Shown: in pieces, positions 7,280-15,410 of the stretch
Layout of the letters: every line of letters begins with the position of its first letter
Position numbering within the stretch: position 1 is the first letter of the stretch
Source: SLHU01 sp009929975
GTDB taxonomy: Bacteria; Bacillota; Clostridia; Saccharofermentanales; UBA5734
Direction of reading: 5' to 3'
Length of the DNA: 64,000 nt
NCBI GenBank assembly: GCA_040776905.1
Contig: JAXGZQ010000001.1
Location: 682,001 to 746,000 of the forward strand
Program-made: the position numbers and the translations under genes
Notes under the pieces: generated by a model
The model's database searches: none
The model's input: the letters and a program-made list of their open reading frames with translations, nothing else
Told to the model about the DNA's origin: nothing

Positions 7280-8713
7280 ATGACGATATTCCATGATAAG
7301 AGAAATACGGGAATGACGCGGTCCCGGCTGCGTGGATCGCTTGTTCTGGCGTTTCTGCTCATCACCGGACTGATGATTTCGGCCTGTGCAGCAGACACAA
7401 CATCAGGCGGGAGCGGTGAGACCACATTACCCGGAGTCACAGACACCGGTTCTGAACCGTCAGAAAGCCGTGAGCCCTCTGATAGTGAGACAGATACCGG
7501 AACATCAGAATCATCTGACAGCGGATCCGAGTCCTCGGAACCGTCTGAGTCGACAACCGAAACAACGGCTGAACCGACACCACCGCCGCAAGTCACACCA
7601 GCGCTGATTGAAGAACCGATTGTCACAGACTTCTTCGGTCCGCTGCCGACCGCCAGCCAGGTCGTGCCGCTCAATCATCTGGAACTGCGCGCATTGTATA
7701 TCGGGGCCGCGGCCAATATGGATCAGGCGATTGAGATTGCCAGAACCACGGAAGTCAACGCAGTGGTCATCGATCTGAAAGAATCGGACGGCATCAAGTA
7801 CGAGTCAACGGTTCCGCTGGCCCTTGAGAACGGGCTGGTTCACAGGGCCTATGATATCCAGTCAGTTGTGGATCGCCTGCATGCCGAGGATATCAAAGTC
7901 ATCGGCCGGATTGTCTGCTTCAAAGACCCTCTGCTGGCGGAAAAGAGATCTGATCTTTCCATCCGGGATGCTTCGGGCAATCGCCTTTTTTTCAACAATG
8001 AAGGCGGTAAACCTTTTGTCAGTCCATATAACGAAGATGTCTGGCAGTATAATATCGACATCGCTCTGGAAGCGATCGAATATGGTGTTGATGAGATCCA
8101 GTTTGATTATGTCCGTTTTCCGACCGGTTCAACATCCACCGGGGCCAAACCGTATTTCGGTCCTGAGGAAACTGTGCCGTCACGCATCCAGGCCATCAAC
8201 CGTTTTCTCCAGGTTGCCCGGGTCCAGATTCAGGACGAACGGGGTATCCCGCTCGGCGCGGATGTGTTCGCGATTATTCTGACCAGCGATCTTGATGGCC
8301 GCAACCTGGGCCAGGATTGGACAACCGTCGGTCTGACCGGTATTGATAATGTCTGTCCGATGATCTATCCGTCTCACTATGCCAATGATTCCACCACCCA
8401 TTATATGGGCAACGGTAAGGGCACGGTTCTCAATGGTGTCCATTTCACCAAACCGGATCTTCACCCTTATGATGTCATGTATCACGCGCTGGTCGCCAGA
8501 AAAGAAGCCACTGAACAGGAAGGATACTCGGTCAACCGTCCTTATCTGCAGGCCTTCACCGCCAGCTATCTGCCGGAGGGCTATTATATGACCTACGGAC
8601 CCCAGCAGATTCTCGACCAGATCAGGGCGATCGAAGACGCCGGGTTCAGTGAATGGATCTGCTGGAACCCCCGGGCTGAGTATAGTGCCGCTTCATTCAG
8701 GCCAGCTCCCTGA
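7280..8713 (+). CDS. Putative glycoside hydrolase lipoprotein (DUF4015)
   Basis: A 477-residue exported lipoprotein. A signal peptide ends in a lipobox with the lipidated Cys at 36 (MISAC). Residues about 40-105 are a Ser/Glu/Thr-rich linker. The rest is a DUF4015 TIM-barrel-like domain (LYIGAAANMDQAIEIA, VVIDLKESDG, GVDEIQFDYVRFP). The acidic residues of EIQFDYVRFP resemble a catalytic strand of glycoside hydrolases, but the substrate is unknown. It is a single-gene unit: GGAGG before the ATG, a promoter upstream, and a terminator downstream shared with serS. Confidence 0.85.
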   Translation: MTIFHDKRNTGMTRSRLRGSLVLAFLLITGLMISACAADTTSGGSGETTLPGVTDTGSEPSESREPSDSETDTGTSESSDSGSESSEPSESTTETTAEPTPPPQVTPALIEEPIVTDFFGPLPTASQVVPLNHLELRALYIGAAANMDQAIEIARTTEVNAVVIDLKESDGIKYESTVPLALENGLVHRAYDIQSVVDRLHAEDIKVIGRIVCFKDPLLAEKRSDLSIRDASGNRLFFNNEGGKPFVSPYNEDVWQYNIDIALEAIEYGVDEIQFDYVRFPTGSTSTGAKPYFGPEETVPSRIQAINRFLQVARVQIQDERGIPLGADVFAIILTSDLDGRNLGQDWTTVGLTGIDNVCPMIYPSHYANDSTTHYMGNGKGTVLNGVHFTKPDLHPYDVMYHALVARKEATEQEGYSVNRPYLQAFTASYLPEGYYMTYGPQQILDQIRAIEDAGFSEWICWNPRAEYSAASFRPAP

Positions 8714-8742
8714 TAAGGCAATATCCCGGTCGACAGACTGAG

Positions 8743-8787
8743 AAAAACCCGGTTATGATGTTATATCGCATCGCAACCGGGTTTTTA
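8743..8787. terminator. Bidirectional intrinsic terminator between DUF4015 gene and serS
   Basis: AAAAACCCGGTT and AACCGGGTTTTT form a 12-bp stem around a 20-base loop. The A run on one side and T run on the other let it stop transcription from both convergent genes. Confidence 0.85.
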
Positions 8788-8813
8788 AATTAAGTGGATT
8801 AAAAGGTGATGAA

Positions 8814-10109
8814 TCAGACCTGAGCCGGCGGACCCAACCGGTCACGGCCATCCATCCACGGGCGCAGCACATCCGGAATCAGGACACTACCGTCAGGCTG
8901 CTGCAGCTGTTCCAGCATGGCCGGAAAGATACGGCTGGTCGCCAGACCGGAGGCGTTCAGGGTGTGGACAAATTCCAGTTTGCCGGTTTCCGGAGAACGA
9001 TACTTGATCTGGCCGCGCCGGGCCTGATAATCGCCGGCATTGGAAGCGGAGCTGACTTCCTTGTAATCGTTCATGCTGGGAATCCAGACTTCAATATCAT
9101 AGGTCTTCATCATGGACGCGGCACAGTCCGCTGCCGCCAGTTTGCTGACCTGGAAATGCAGTCCCAGCTTCTCAACCAGTGAGGCCGCCTTGCCGACCAA
9201 TTCCTCCAGTGCGGCGTCAGACTGATCCGGCAGAGTGTATTGAAACATCTCGATTTTATTAAACTGATGCCCGCGAATCATTCCGCGCTCTTCCGCCCGG
9301 TAGCTGCCGGCTTCCTTGCGATAGCAGGGTGTATAGGCAAAATAACGGCGCGGCAGGGTGGCCGCGTCCAGCACCTCGTCCCGATGCAGGTTGACCAGTG
9401 CGGTTTCAGCGGTCGGCAGGATGAAATGACTGAATTCGTCTGAATCATCTTTGCGCAGCTGAAAGACATCGTCCTTGAATTTGGGAAACTGTCCGGCGGT
9501 ATAACCGCACTGGTAATTGAGGATGTGCGGCGGAAGCATCATTTCATAACCATCTTTCAGATGCTCGCTGATGAAAAAATTAAGCAGAGCCCACTCCAGT
9601 CTCGCGCCATCGCCGGTGTAGACCCAGAAGCCGCTGCCTCCAAGCTTGGCACCACGGGTATAATCGATCAGGCCGAGGGATTCGACCAGGTCAACATGGT
9701 GACGGGGCGCAGCTGAGAATTCCGGTTTTCTGCCCACAACCCGGATCACCTGATTATTTTCTTTGCCACCGGCCACGACATCATCGGCGGGAACATTGGG
9801 CAGGTTGTCAAGAAAGCCGGACTGTTTCTGATCGAGATCATTCAGTGCTTCATCGCCGGCACGGATTTCCTCGTTGATCGCTTTCATTCGTTCCAGAACC
9901 GGTTGAACATCCTGTCCGTCCTTTTTCATGCGCGGGATCAGCCCGGATGTCTTGTTTTTTTCCGCCTTCAGCTGTTCCGTCGCCTGAATCAGGCGGCGGC
10001 GTTCCCGGTCAAGGTCCAGGAATTCAGAAAAATCAATGTGAACGCCCTTCTTCGCCAGTTTCTCAGCGACCGCTTCGGGATTGGCACGAATCAGATTGAT
10101 GTCAAGCAT
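8814..10109 (-). CDS. serS: Serine--tRNA ligase
   Basis: A 431-residue class II aminoacyl-tRNA synthetase that charges tRNA-Ser (and tRNA-Sec where present). The N-terminal coiled-coil arm (residues about 1-110) begins MLDINLIRANPEAVAEKLAKKG. The catalytic core has motif 2 (YRKEAGSYRAEERGMIRGHQ) and motif 3 near the end (NASGLATSRIFPAMLE). The start at 10109 follows a GGAGG site; a longer frame upstream has no family sequence. No T-box was seen in the leader. Confidence 0.97.
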   Translation of the reverse strand: MLDINLIRANPEAVAEKLAKKGVHIDFSEFLDLDRERRRLIQATEQLKAEKNKTSGLIPRMKKDGQDVQPVLERMKAINEEIRAGDEALNDLDQKQSGFLDNLPNVPADDVVAGGKENNQVIRVVGRKPEFSAAPRHHVDLVESLGLIDYTRGAKLGGSGFWVYTGDGARLEWALLNFFISEHLKDGYEMMLPPHILNYQCGYTAGQFPKFKDDVFQLRKDDSDEFSHFILPTAETALVNLHRDEVLDAATLPRRYFAYTPCYRKEAGSYRAEERGMIRGHQFNKIEMFQYTLPDQSDAALEELVGKAASLVEKLGLHFQVSKLAAADCAASMMKTYDIEVWIPSMNDYKEVSSASNAGDYQARRGQIKYRSPETGKLEFVHTLNASGLATSRIFPAMLEQLQQPDGSVLIPDVLRPWMDGRDRLGPPAQV

Positions 10110-10232
10110 ACAGTCCTCCAAACACGATAGCAGGAAACAGCAGGTTCCTGCCAGATACTGCACCTATCATAGCACAGGATACGATTCGCTAAAAGAGCTC
10201 CTGTCCGCCGCAGTCTGCGCCGTTTGCCCGCG

Positions 10233-10261
10233 TTGACCACCGTTGCGGATGCAGGTATACT
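10233..10261 (+). promoter_or_regulatory. Promoter of the thioredoxin-reductase-like gene
   Basis: TTGACC (10233-10238) and TATACT (10256-10261) are 17 bases apart and lie 42 bases before the start codon. It is one of the best housekeeping promoter matches in the window. Confidence 0.75.
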
Positions 10262-10303
10262 GAAATGAAGTTGCCAGTTAATACAGACACATTGGAGGTA
10301 TGA

Positions 10304-11209
10304 ATGATGATATATGACGTCATTATCATCGGTAAGGGTCCGGCCGGACTGTCCGCCGCGGTCTATGCGGTTCGTTCAGGATTGCGTGTCCTGGTCCTCG
10401 GCCGGGATACAGGGGCTTTGCAGAAAGCCGATAAAATAGAGAATTACCTAGGTTTTACGGATCCGGTGAGCGGCTCCGAGCTGGTTGAAGCTTCCACCCG
10501 GCAGGCTGAACGGCTTGGTACGGAAATCATCAGCACAGAAGTCACCGGCATCAGTTGGCAGGATCAGTTTACCGTCCATACGACGAAGGAAAGCTACCAG
10601 GGCCTCACGCTTGTTCTGGCCACGGGAATGCCGCGAAAGAAAGCTTCAGTTAAAGGTTTGACCGCCTACGAGGGACGCGGTGTCAGCTATTGCGCGACAT
10701 GTGACGGATTCTTTTACCGCGGCAAGACGGTCGCGGTGATTGGCGACGGTGATTACGCGTTCAGAGAGGCCAGTGAACTCAAGCCTTTTGCCGCGAAAAT
10801 CCATCTGCTGACCAACGGACGGCCCTATCAGGGCGCGGAACGGGATGACGCGATAGAAATTGATGAACGGCCGGTCGTCGGCCTTCAGGGTGAAGATAAA
10901 GTCGAGTCACTGACATTTGGTGATGGCAATCAGCTCAGCGTTGATGGCGTCTTTGTCGCCGAAGGAACGGCTTCTGCTCTCGATCTCGCGTTGAAGCTCG
11001 GCTTGGAAAATGACGGGCGCGCGATCACCGTCGAACCTTATACCCAGGCGACCAATCTGCCCGGTGTTTTCGCGGCCGGCGACTGTACCGGTGGATTGCT
11101 GCAGATCGCGGTCGCGGTCGGTGAAGGCGCTCAGGCTGGCATGTCCGCCGCCGCTTTTGTCAAAACCGCCCGCGGGGAGAAAACAAAACGCGTTCAGTGG
11201 GGCGAATAA
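10304..11209 (+). CDS. Thioredoxin-reductase-like flavoprotein without visible NADPH motifs
   Basis: A 301-residue flavoprotein of thioredoxin reductase size. The FAD site begins IIIGKGPAGLSAA. The redox-active pair is C130-A-T-C133 in YCATCDGFFYRGK, and the second FAD segment is GVFAAGDCTGG. The NADPH domain is unusual: the GGGxSA loop reads GDGDYA (about 147-152), and the HRRxxxR element that grips the NADPH phosphate reads LTNGRPYQG. Loss of both is the hallmark of the ferredoxin-dependent flavin thioredoxin reductases described in Clostridium. No thioredoxin gene is adjacent. A plain NADPH enzyme with divergent motifs is the alternative. Confidence 0.82.
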   Translation: MMIYDVIIIGKGPAGLSAAVYAVRSGLRVLVLGRDTGALQKADKIENYLGFTDPVSGSELVEASTRQAERLGTEIISTEVTGISWQDQFTVHTTKESYQGLTLVLATGMPRKKASVKGLTAYEGRGVSYCATCDGFFYRGKTVAVIGDGDYAFREASELKPFAAKIHLLTNGRPYQGAERDDAIEIDERPVVGLQGEDKVESLTFGDGNQLSVDGVFVAEGTASALDLALKLGLENDGRAITVEPYTQATNLPGVFAAGDCTGGLLQIAVAVGEGAQAGMSAAAFVKTARGEKTKRVQWGE

Positions 11210-11245
11210 AAAACGACGGAGCACCGGATCGAACCGGGCTCCACC

Positions 11246-11274
11246 GGATCAGTCTCAGCTGATCCTTTCAGTTT
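11246..11274 (+). terminator. Probable terminator of the thioredoxin-reductase-like gene
   Basis: A 7-bp stem (GGATCAG / CTGATCC, loop TCTCAG) is followed by TTTCAGTTT. The stem is short and the T run broken, so this is weak. Confidence 0.4.
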
Positions 11275-11279
11275 GACCT

Positions 11280-13283
11280 TCAGTGGCAATGTTCACATGA
11301 ACAGGACACATCATTGACATTGAGAGGGGCGTCGGTCTGACCGGCGCCTTTCATATTACGTTCCTCCCGGGTCAGCAGACGCAGCGTATTGAGCACAGCC
11401 AGCAAGCTGACCCCGACATCCGCGAAGATCGCCTGCCAGATACCACTCAGTCCGACAATCGCCAGACTGATGATCAGGAGCTTGAGGCCGATGGTCATAA
11501 TCACATTCTGGCGAACGACGCGTGTCGTTTTTCTGGCCAGCTGAACGAGTTCAGGCAGTTGTCCGAGATTTCCAGAGATCAGGACGGCGTCGGCACTCTC
11601 AATCGCCGCGTCGCTGCCGCTGCCCATGGCGATCCCCAGATCAGCCCGGGCCAGTACCGGCGCGTCATTGATCCCGTCACCAAGATAGACAACACCGCGG
11701 TGGTCAGAAGCGATCTGTTCAAGACGCTCCAGCTTATCCTGAGGCAGCTGCTGGGCATAGGAGATGTCGATCCCCAGATGATCAGCCGTCTGGCTGACCA
11801 CAGCAGGACGGTCACCGCTCAGCATGATCTGATGATTGAGTCCGAGCGTCCGCAGACGCCCCAGGACATCGCGGATGCCCGGGCGCGGCTGATCCGACAG
11901 CAGCAGCCGGCCGGCATAGAGGCCATTCACGGCCAGATGAAGCTCCGTTCGGGTCGTATCATCCCCGATTGACTCCGGAATGAGAATTTCATGCTCACGC
12001 ATCAGCCGGCGGCTGCCCAGAAGGATCACCTGCTGATCGATCGCGGCCGCCATGCCCAGTCCGGATATGTTGCGAATTGATGCCATGTTGGTATCAGGCA
12101 GTTCTTTCCGCGGATTTTGCTGCTGCCAGGCTTCAAGCACAGAACGGGCGATCGGATGGGTTGAATGGCTCTCAATCTGCGCGGCCAGAGTCAGCAGCCC
12201 GGTCTCCGGCATGGTAACGCTCTCAATCCTGTCAACTGTCAGATGGCCGGTCGTCAGTGTTCCTGTCTTGTCAAAGACCAGCGTATCCGCTCGGGCCAGA
12301 ACATCAAGAAAGTGTCCGCCCCGCATCAGCAGGCCTCGGCGCGACGCCGATCCGATTCCGGCGAAATAGCCCATTGGAATCGACAAAACCAACGCACAGG
12401 GGCAGGAAATAACCAGTAAGATCAAAGCCCGGTAGATCCAGTCGTTGAAACTCTGCTGCAGCAGCAGAGGGGGAATGACCGCGATCAGCAGCGCCAGCCC
12501 GACGACGACCGGTGTATAGACAGATGCGAAACGGGTAATGAAACGTTCTGTTCCCGCCTTTTTCGCTGCAGCGCCTTCTACCATCTGCATGACCCGGCTG
12601 ACGGCGGATTCCGCTGCCGGAGCCAGGACCTGCGCAACCAGTCTTCCTTCTCCATTAACATAACCGGCCATGAGCTCAGCCCCCGGCTCAACCTCCTGTG
12701 GCAGGCTTTCACCGGTCATCGCGGCCGTATCCATACTGGATCGCCCCTCCATGATCCGGCTGTCTGCCGGCACCCGGTCACCCGGGAGCAGCACAATCCA
12801 ATCGCCTGGCACCAACTCATCAGTCCTGCAGGACTGTATCTCACCCTCAACCAGCCGCCGTGCCCGATCTGGCCGCAGCGACTGCAGCGCAGCGATCGAA
12901 CGGCGCGAACGATCGACCGCCTGACTCTGAAAATACTCCCCGACCTGATAAAACAGCATGACCGCTACGGCCTCCGGGTACTCTCCGATCAGCAGAGCAC
13001 CGAGTGTTGCCAGGCTCATCAGGAAATGTTCCGCCAGCCAGCGGCCGCGAATCAGCCGAAGTCCGGCCTGCCAGAGAACATCCCAGCCCAGCAGCGCATA
13101 GGCGGGAAGATAGATGAACAGACGCAGCTGGTTTTGCTTGTCGACCAGCAGCGCGATAACAAACAGAACCGCCCCGGCGGCCAGACGGATCAGATTCCAG
13201 TTCATGACTCCCAATCCAGCAAACATCGGCCGGTGCGGGTCAGCAGCATGATTCCTGTTATTTTCCTTAGTCTGTTCAGTCAC
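11280..13283 (-). CDS. Heavy-metal P1B-type ATPase (zinc/cadmium type)
   Basis: A membrane ATPase of about 667 residues that exports Zn(II), Cd(II) or Pb(II). The metal-site motif is CPC (about 294-296), the phosphorylated Asp is in DKTGT (about 338), the HP motif is in THPIARS, and GDGINDAPVLARADLG is near the end. The usual N-terminal HMA domain is absent. The C-terminal tail SCSCEHCH may bind metal instead. A GTG start at 13283 is preferred because AGGTG lies 6 bases before it; another GTG at 13292 would add three residues. It lies just after the arsR-type repressor, which has the zinc-sensor signature, so metal-induced expression is likely. Confidence 0.92.
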   Translation of the reverse strand: MTEQTKENNRNHAADPHRPMFAGLGVMNWNLIRLAAGAVLFVIALLVDKQNQLRLFIYLPAYALLGWDVLWQAGLRLIRGRWLAEHFLMSLATLGALLIGEYPEAVAVMLFYQVGEYFQSQAVDRSRRSIAALQSLRPDRARRLVEGEIQSCRTDELVPGDWIVLLPGDRVPADSRIMEGRSSMDTAAMTGESLPQEVEPGAELMAGYVNGEGRLVAQVLAPAAESAVSRVMQMVEGAAAKKAGTERFITRFASVYTPVVVGLALLIAVIPPLLLQQSFNDWIYRALILLVISCPCALVLSIPMGYFAGIGSASRRGLLMRGGHFLDVLARADTLVFDKTGTLTTGHLTVDRIESVTMPETGLLTLAAQIESHSTHPIARSVLEAWQQQNPRKELPDTNMASIRNISGLGMAAAIDQQVILLGSRRLMREHEILIPESIGDDTTRTELHLAVNGLYAGRLLLSDQPRPGIRDVLGRLRTLGLNHQIMLSGDRPAVVSQTADHLGIDISYAQQLPQDKLERLEQIASDHRGVVYLGDGINDAPVLARADLGIAMGSGSDAAIESADAVLISGNLGQLPELVQLARKTTRVVRQNVIMTIGLKLLIISLAIVGLSGIWQAIFADVGVSLLAVLNTLRLLTREERNMKGAGQTDAPLNVNDVSCSCEHCH

Positions 13284-13306
13284 TTTGTTCACCTGCTTTC
13301 ACTGCC

Positions 13307-13672
13307 TCAGATCGCGTAAAGTTCGTTTACATGGTCCAGCGCCAGCTGAACCAGCTGACGGACATGATCATCCTGCAGACTATAGTAGCTATGCTTTCCA
13401 TCGCGGCGGTACCTGACCAGCCGGGCCTGGCGCATAATCCTCAATTGATGCGAAACAGCAGACTGGCTCGTCTCAATCAACTCTGCCAGTTCATGAACGC
13501 AATATTCCTGTTCAAGCAAGGCCATGATCATCCGCATGCGTGACGGATCGCCCATGATCTTGAACAGGTCACTGACATCAATCAAGCGATTGTCATCGGA
13601 ATAGTCAGATGGTCCACGGGTCATTTGACTCGCGGCGGACCGTTGATCCCTTCTTTTTTCAGTCTTCAGCAT
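13307..13672 (-). CDS. ArsR/SmtB family metal-sensing repressor
   Basis: A 121-residue winged-helix repressor. The recognition helix lies in SQSAVSHQLRIMRQARLV. Near the C-terminus the sequence DDHVRQLVQLALDHVNE gives the exact alpha-5 pattern D-x-H-x10-H-x2-E of the zinc sensors SmtB and CzrA. One Cys in YCVHEL sits where alpha-3 sensors carry a thiol, but the other thiols of a CadC site are not seen. It probably represses itself and the ATPase until zinc or cobalt binds. GGGGGAAG precedes the ATG, and an operator overlaps the promoter upstream. Confidence 0.9.
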   Translation of the reverse strand: MLKTEKRRDQRSAASQMTRGPSDYSDDNRLIDVSDLFKIMGDPSRMRMIMALLEQEYCVHELAELIETSQSAVSHQLRIMRQARLVRYRRDGKHSYYSLQDDHVRQLVQLALDHVNELYAI

Positions 13673-13749
13673 GACGCTTCCCCCTGTTGCCTTGCCTGAT
13701 CGGCCAGATCCATCGTGATATTAATGAAGCAGCAATTTCCACTTAATCG

Positions 13750-13767
13750 TATGAATATATGTTCATA
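13750..13767. promoter_or_regulatory. SmtB/CzrA-like operator
   Basis: The inverted repeat TATGAA-TATATG-TTCATA has 6-bp arms and matches the TGAA/TTCA core of SmtB-family operators. It abuts the -10 of the arsR promoter, so repressor binding would block RNA polymerase. Confidence 0.7.
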
Positions 13768-13795
13768 TGATAACATGTTATTTTCACCTGTGCAA
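13767..13795 (-). promoter_or_regulatory. Promoter of the arsR-ATPase operon
   Basis: On the minus strand TTGCAC (13790-13795) and TATCAT (13767-13772) are 17 bases apart. Confidence 0.65.
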
Positions 13796-13820
13796 CCGGT
13801 CTTTTATTTGATCAGCGGCT

Positions 13821-13835
13821 CCGTAATCGTTTGCA
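13821..13835. promoter_or_regulatory. LacI/CcpA-like operator, copy 1
   Basis: CCGTAATCGTTTGCA matches the cre consensus TGWAANCGNTNWCA at 12 of 14 places and is nearly identical to a second site 72 bases downstream. It could serve rnf, arsR or both. Confidence 0.4.
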
Positions 13836-13892
13836 TGAAATATAGATAAATTCATCTTGCAGATCATCCGGATAAATTGTGCTTATTTCGAA

Positions 13893-13907
13893 CCGTAAAC
13901 GTTTCCA
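13893..13907. promoter_or_regulatory. LacI/CcpA-like operator, copy 2
   Basis: CCGTAAACGTTTCCA shares 13 of 15 bases with copy 1 and has the central AAACGTTT typical of LacI-family operators. It lies about 75 bases before the rnf -35. Confidence 0.45.
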
Positions 13908-13952
13908 TTTCCGTCTTAACAGACAGACCACCTTGTATTCTGCTTTGTTTCT

Positions 13953-13969
13953 TTAGCGAAAACCGCTAA
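13953..13969. promoter_or_regulatory. Palindrome upstream of rnf (6-5-6)
   Basis: TTAGCG-AAAAC-CGCTAA is a perfect inverted repeat with 6-bp arms just upstream of the rnf promoter. It is probably a regulator site; the regulator is unknown. Confidence 0.45.
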
Positions 13970-13977
13970 TAATCTCG

Positions 13978-14008
13978 CATTCACAAAATGAATGTGCTAT
14001 ATTATACC
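13978..14008 (+). promoter_or_regulatory. rnf promoter overlapped by a second palindrome
   Basis: TTCACA (13980-13985) and TATACC (14003-14008) are 17 bases apart. A perfect inverted repeat CATTCA-CAAAA-TGAATG (13978-13994) covers the -35, as expected of a repressor site. Nothing else was seen in the 378-base gap between arsR and rnfC. Confidence 0.5.
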
Positions 14009-14051
14009 GTGGCATTAACCTGAAGTTCTTTCAGGTCAGGAGGTACATTTC

Positions 14052-15410
14052 GTGTTCAAACTGGGTCATTTTTCTGGCGGTGTCCACCCAAAAGGCAATA
14101 AGAACACCCACTTTTATCCGACACGGCGTCTTGATGATTTTCCTGTCGTCAGGATTCCGATGAGCATGCACATCGGTCCGCCCTGTACATGCATTGTGAA
14201 GCCGGGCGACCAGGTTCTGGTCGGGCAGGTGATCGGCGAAGCCGACACACCGATGGCGGTTCCGATTCATTCCAGCGTATCCGGCACAGTCAAGTCAACC
14301 CAACGGGAAGTGGCCAGCAACGGGCGTTCCATGACTGTCGTCACCATCGAGTCCGACGGCCAGCATACGATGCATCCGGATATTCGCCCGCCGGTGGTTG
14401 AGAATCGTGATGATTTCATACGGGCGCTGCGTGAATCCGGTCTGGTCGGACTGGGCGGCGCGGGCTTCCCGACACATATGAAAATGAAGCCGCCGCCGGG
14501 CAAGGAACCGGATGTCCTGGTGATCAACGCGGCCGAATGTGAACCTTATATCACCGCTGATTTCCGGCAATGCGCCGAGCACCCTGACGAGATCATCGAC
14601 GGCATCATGAAGGTCATGCACTATATGGACATTCCGCTTGCCCAGGTCGGTATTGAAAAGAACAAACCGCTCGCGGCAGACGTTCTGGAATATGAACTGG
14701 TCAAACTGAATCTGTCCTCCAATCTGCAGCCGAATATCAAAATACAGCGTCTGCCCACCCGTTACCCGCAGGGAGCTGAAAAGATGCTGATCTACGCGCT
14801 GACCGGGCGCAAGGTTCCGACCGGCGGCCTGCCACATGACGCTCATGTCCTGGTTCTCAATGTCAGCACCGTCCGGTTCATCTCTAAATATCTGAAAACC
14901 GGCATCCCCCTGATCCGCAAGCGTGTCACACTTGATGGCAGTGCCATTCAGGTGCCCTGTAATGTCAATGTGCCGATCGGGGCGCCGATTCCCGATGTTG
15001 TTGAAGCCGCCGGCGGCCTGCATCCCGGAACCAAGGACGGCAAAGTCAAAGTGATCATGGGCGGCTCGATGATGGGTGTCGCGCTTGACCGTCTGGAAGC
15101 CACGATCATTAAGCATAACAACGCGATTCTCGTCTTCGGTGAAAAGGAAGCGGATATCCCCGACGAAACCCAATGTATCCGCTGCTCACGCTGTGTGACA
15201 TCCTGTCCCATGCATCTGATGCCGACGATGCTGGATAATATGGCCCGCAACAAAGATATCGACGGGCTCAACCACTATCATGTCATGGACTGCATTGAAT
15301 GTGGCAGCTGTACCTATGTCTGCCCGGCCAAGCGGTTCCTGGTCCAAAGCATCCGCAACGGCAAATCTTATGTCCGTCAGGCCATGGCGAAGGAGGGCAC
15401 CAAGAAATGA
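14052..15410 (+). CDS. rnfC: Rnf complex subunit C
   Basis: A 452-residue membrane-associated subunit of the Rnf ferredoxin:NAD oxidoreductase. The N-terminal half has the NADH/FMN-binding region (GLVGLGGAGFPTHMK, INAAECEPYI). Two [4Fe-4S] motifs lie at C375-x2-C-x2-C-x3-C and C414-x2-C-x2-C-x3-C. The start is GTG, placed by the site GGAGG 8 bases upstream and by the family N-terminus FKLGHFSGGVHP. It is the first gene of a six-gene operon with overlapping or closely spaced starts. Confidence 0.96.
   Translation: MFKLGHFSGGVHPKGNKNTHFYPTRRLDDFPVVRIPMSMHIGPPCTCIVKPGDQVLVGQVIGEADTPMAVPIHSSVSGTVKSTQREVASNGRSMTVVTIESDGQHTMHPDIRPPVVENRDDFIRALRESGLVGLGGAGFPTHMKMKPPPGKEPDVLVINAAECEPYITADFRQCAEHPDEIIDGIMKVMHYMDIPLAQVGIEKNKPLAADVLEYELVKLNLSSNLQPNIKIQRLPTRYPQGAEKMLIYALTGRKVPTGGLPHDAHVLVLNVSTVRFISKYLKTGIPLIRKRVTLDGSAIQVPCNVNVPIGAPIPDVVEAAGGLHPGTKDGKVKVIMGGSMMGVALDRLEATIIKHNNAILVFGEKEADIPDETQCIRCSRCVTSCPMHLMPTMLDNMARNKDIDGLNHYHVMDCIECGSCTYVCPAKRFLVQSIRNGKSYVRQAMAKEGTKK

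Noticed and set aside
13978..13994. A Rex operator at the rnf promoter
   Set aside because: Only a half site (TTGTGA on the minus strand) is present; the actual inverted repeat is CATTCA/TGAATG.
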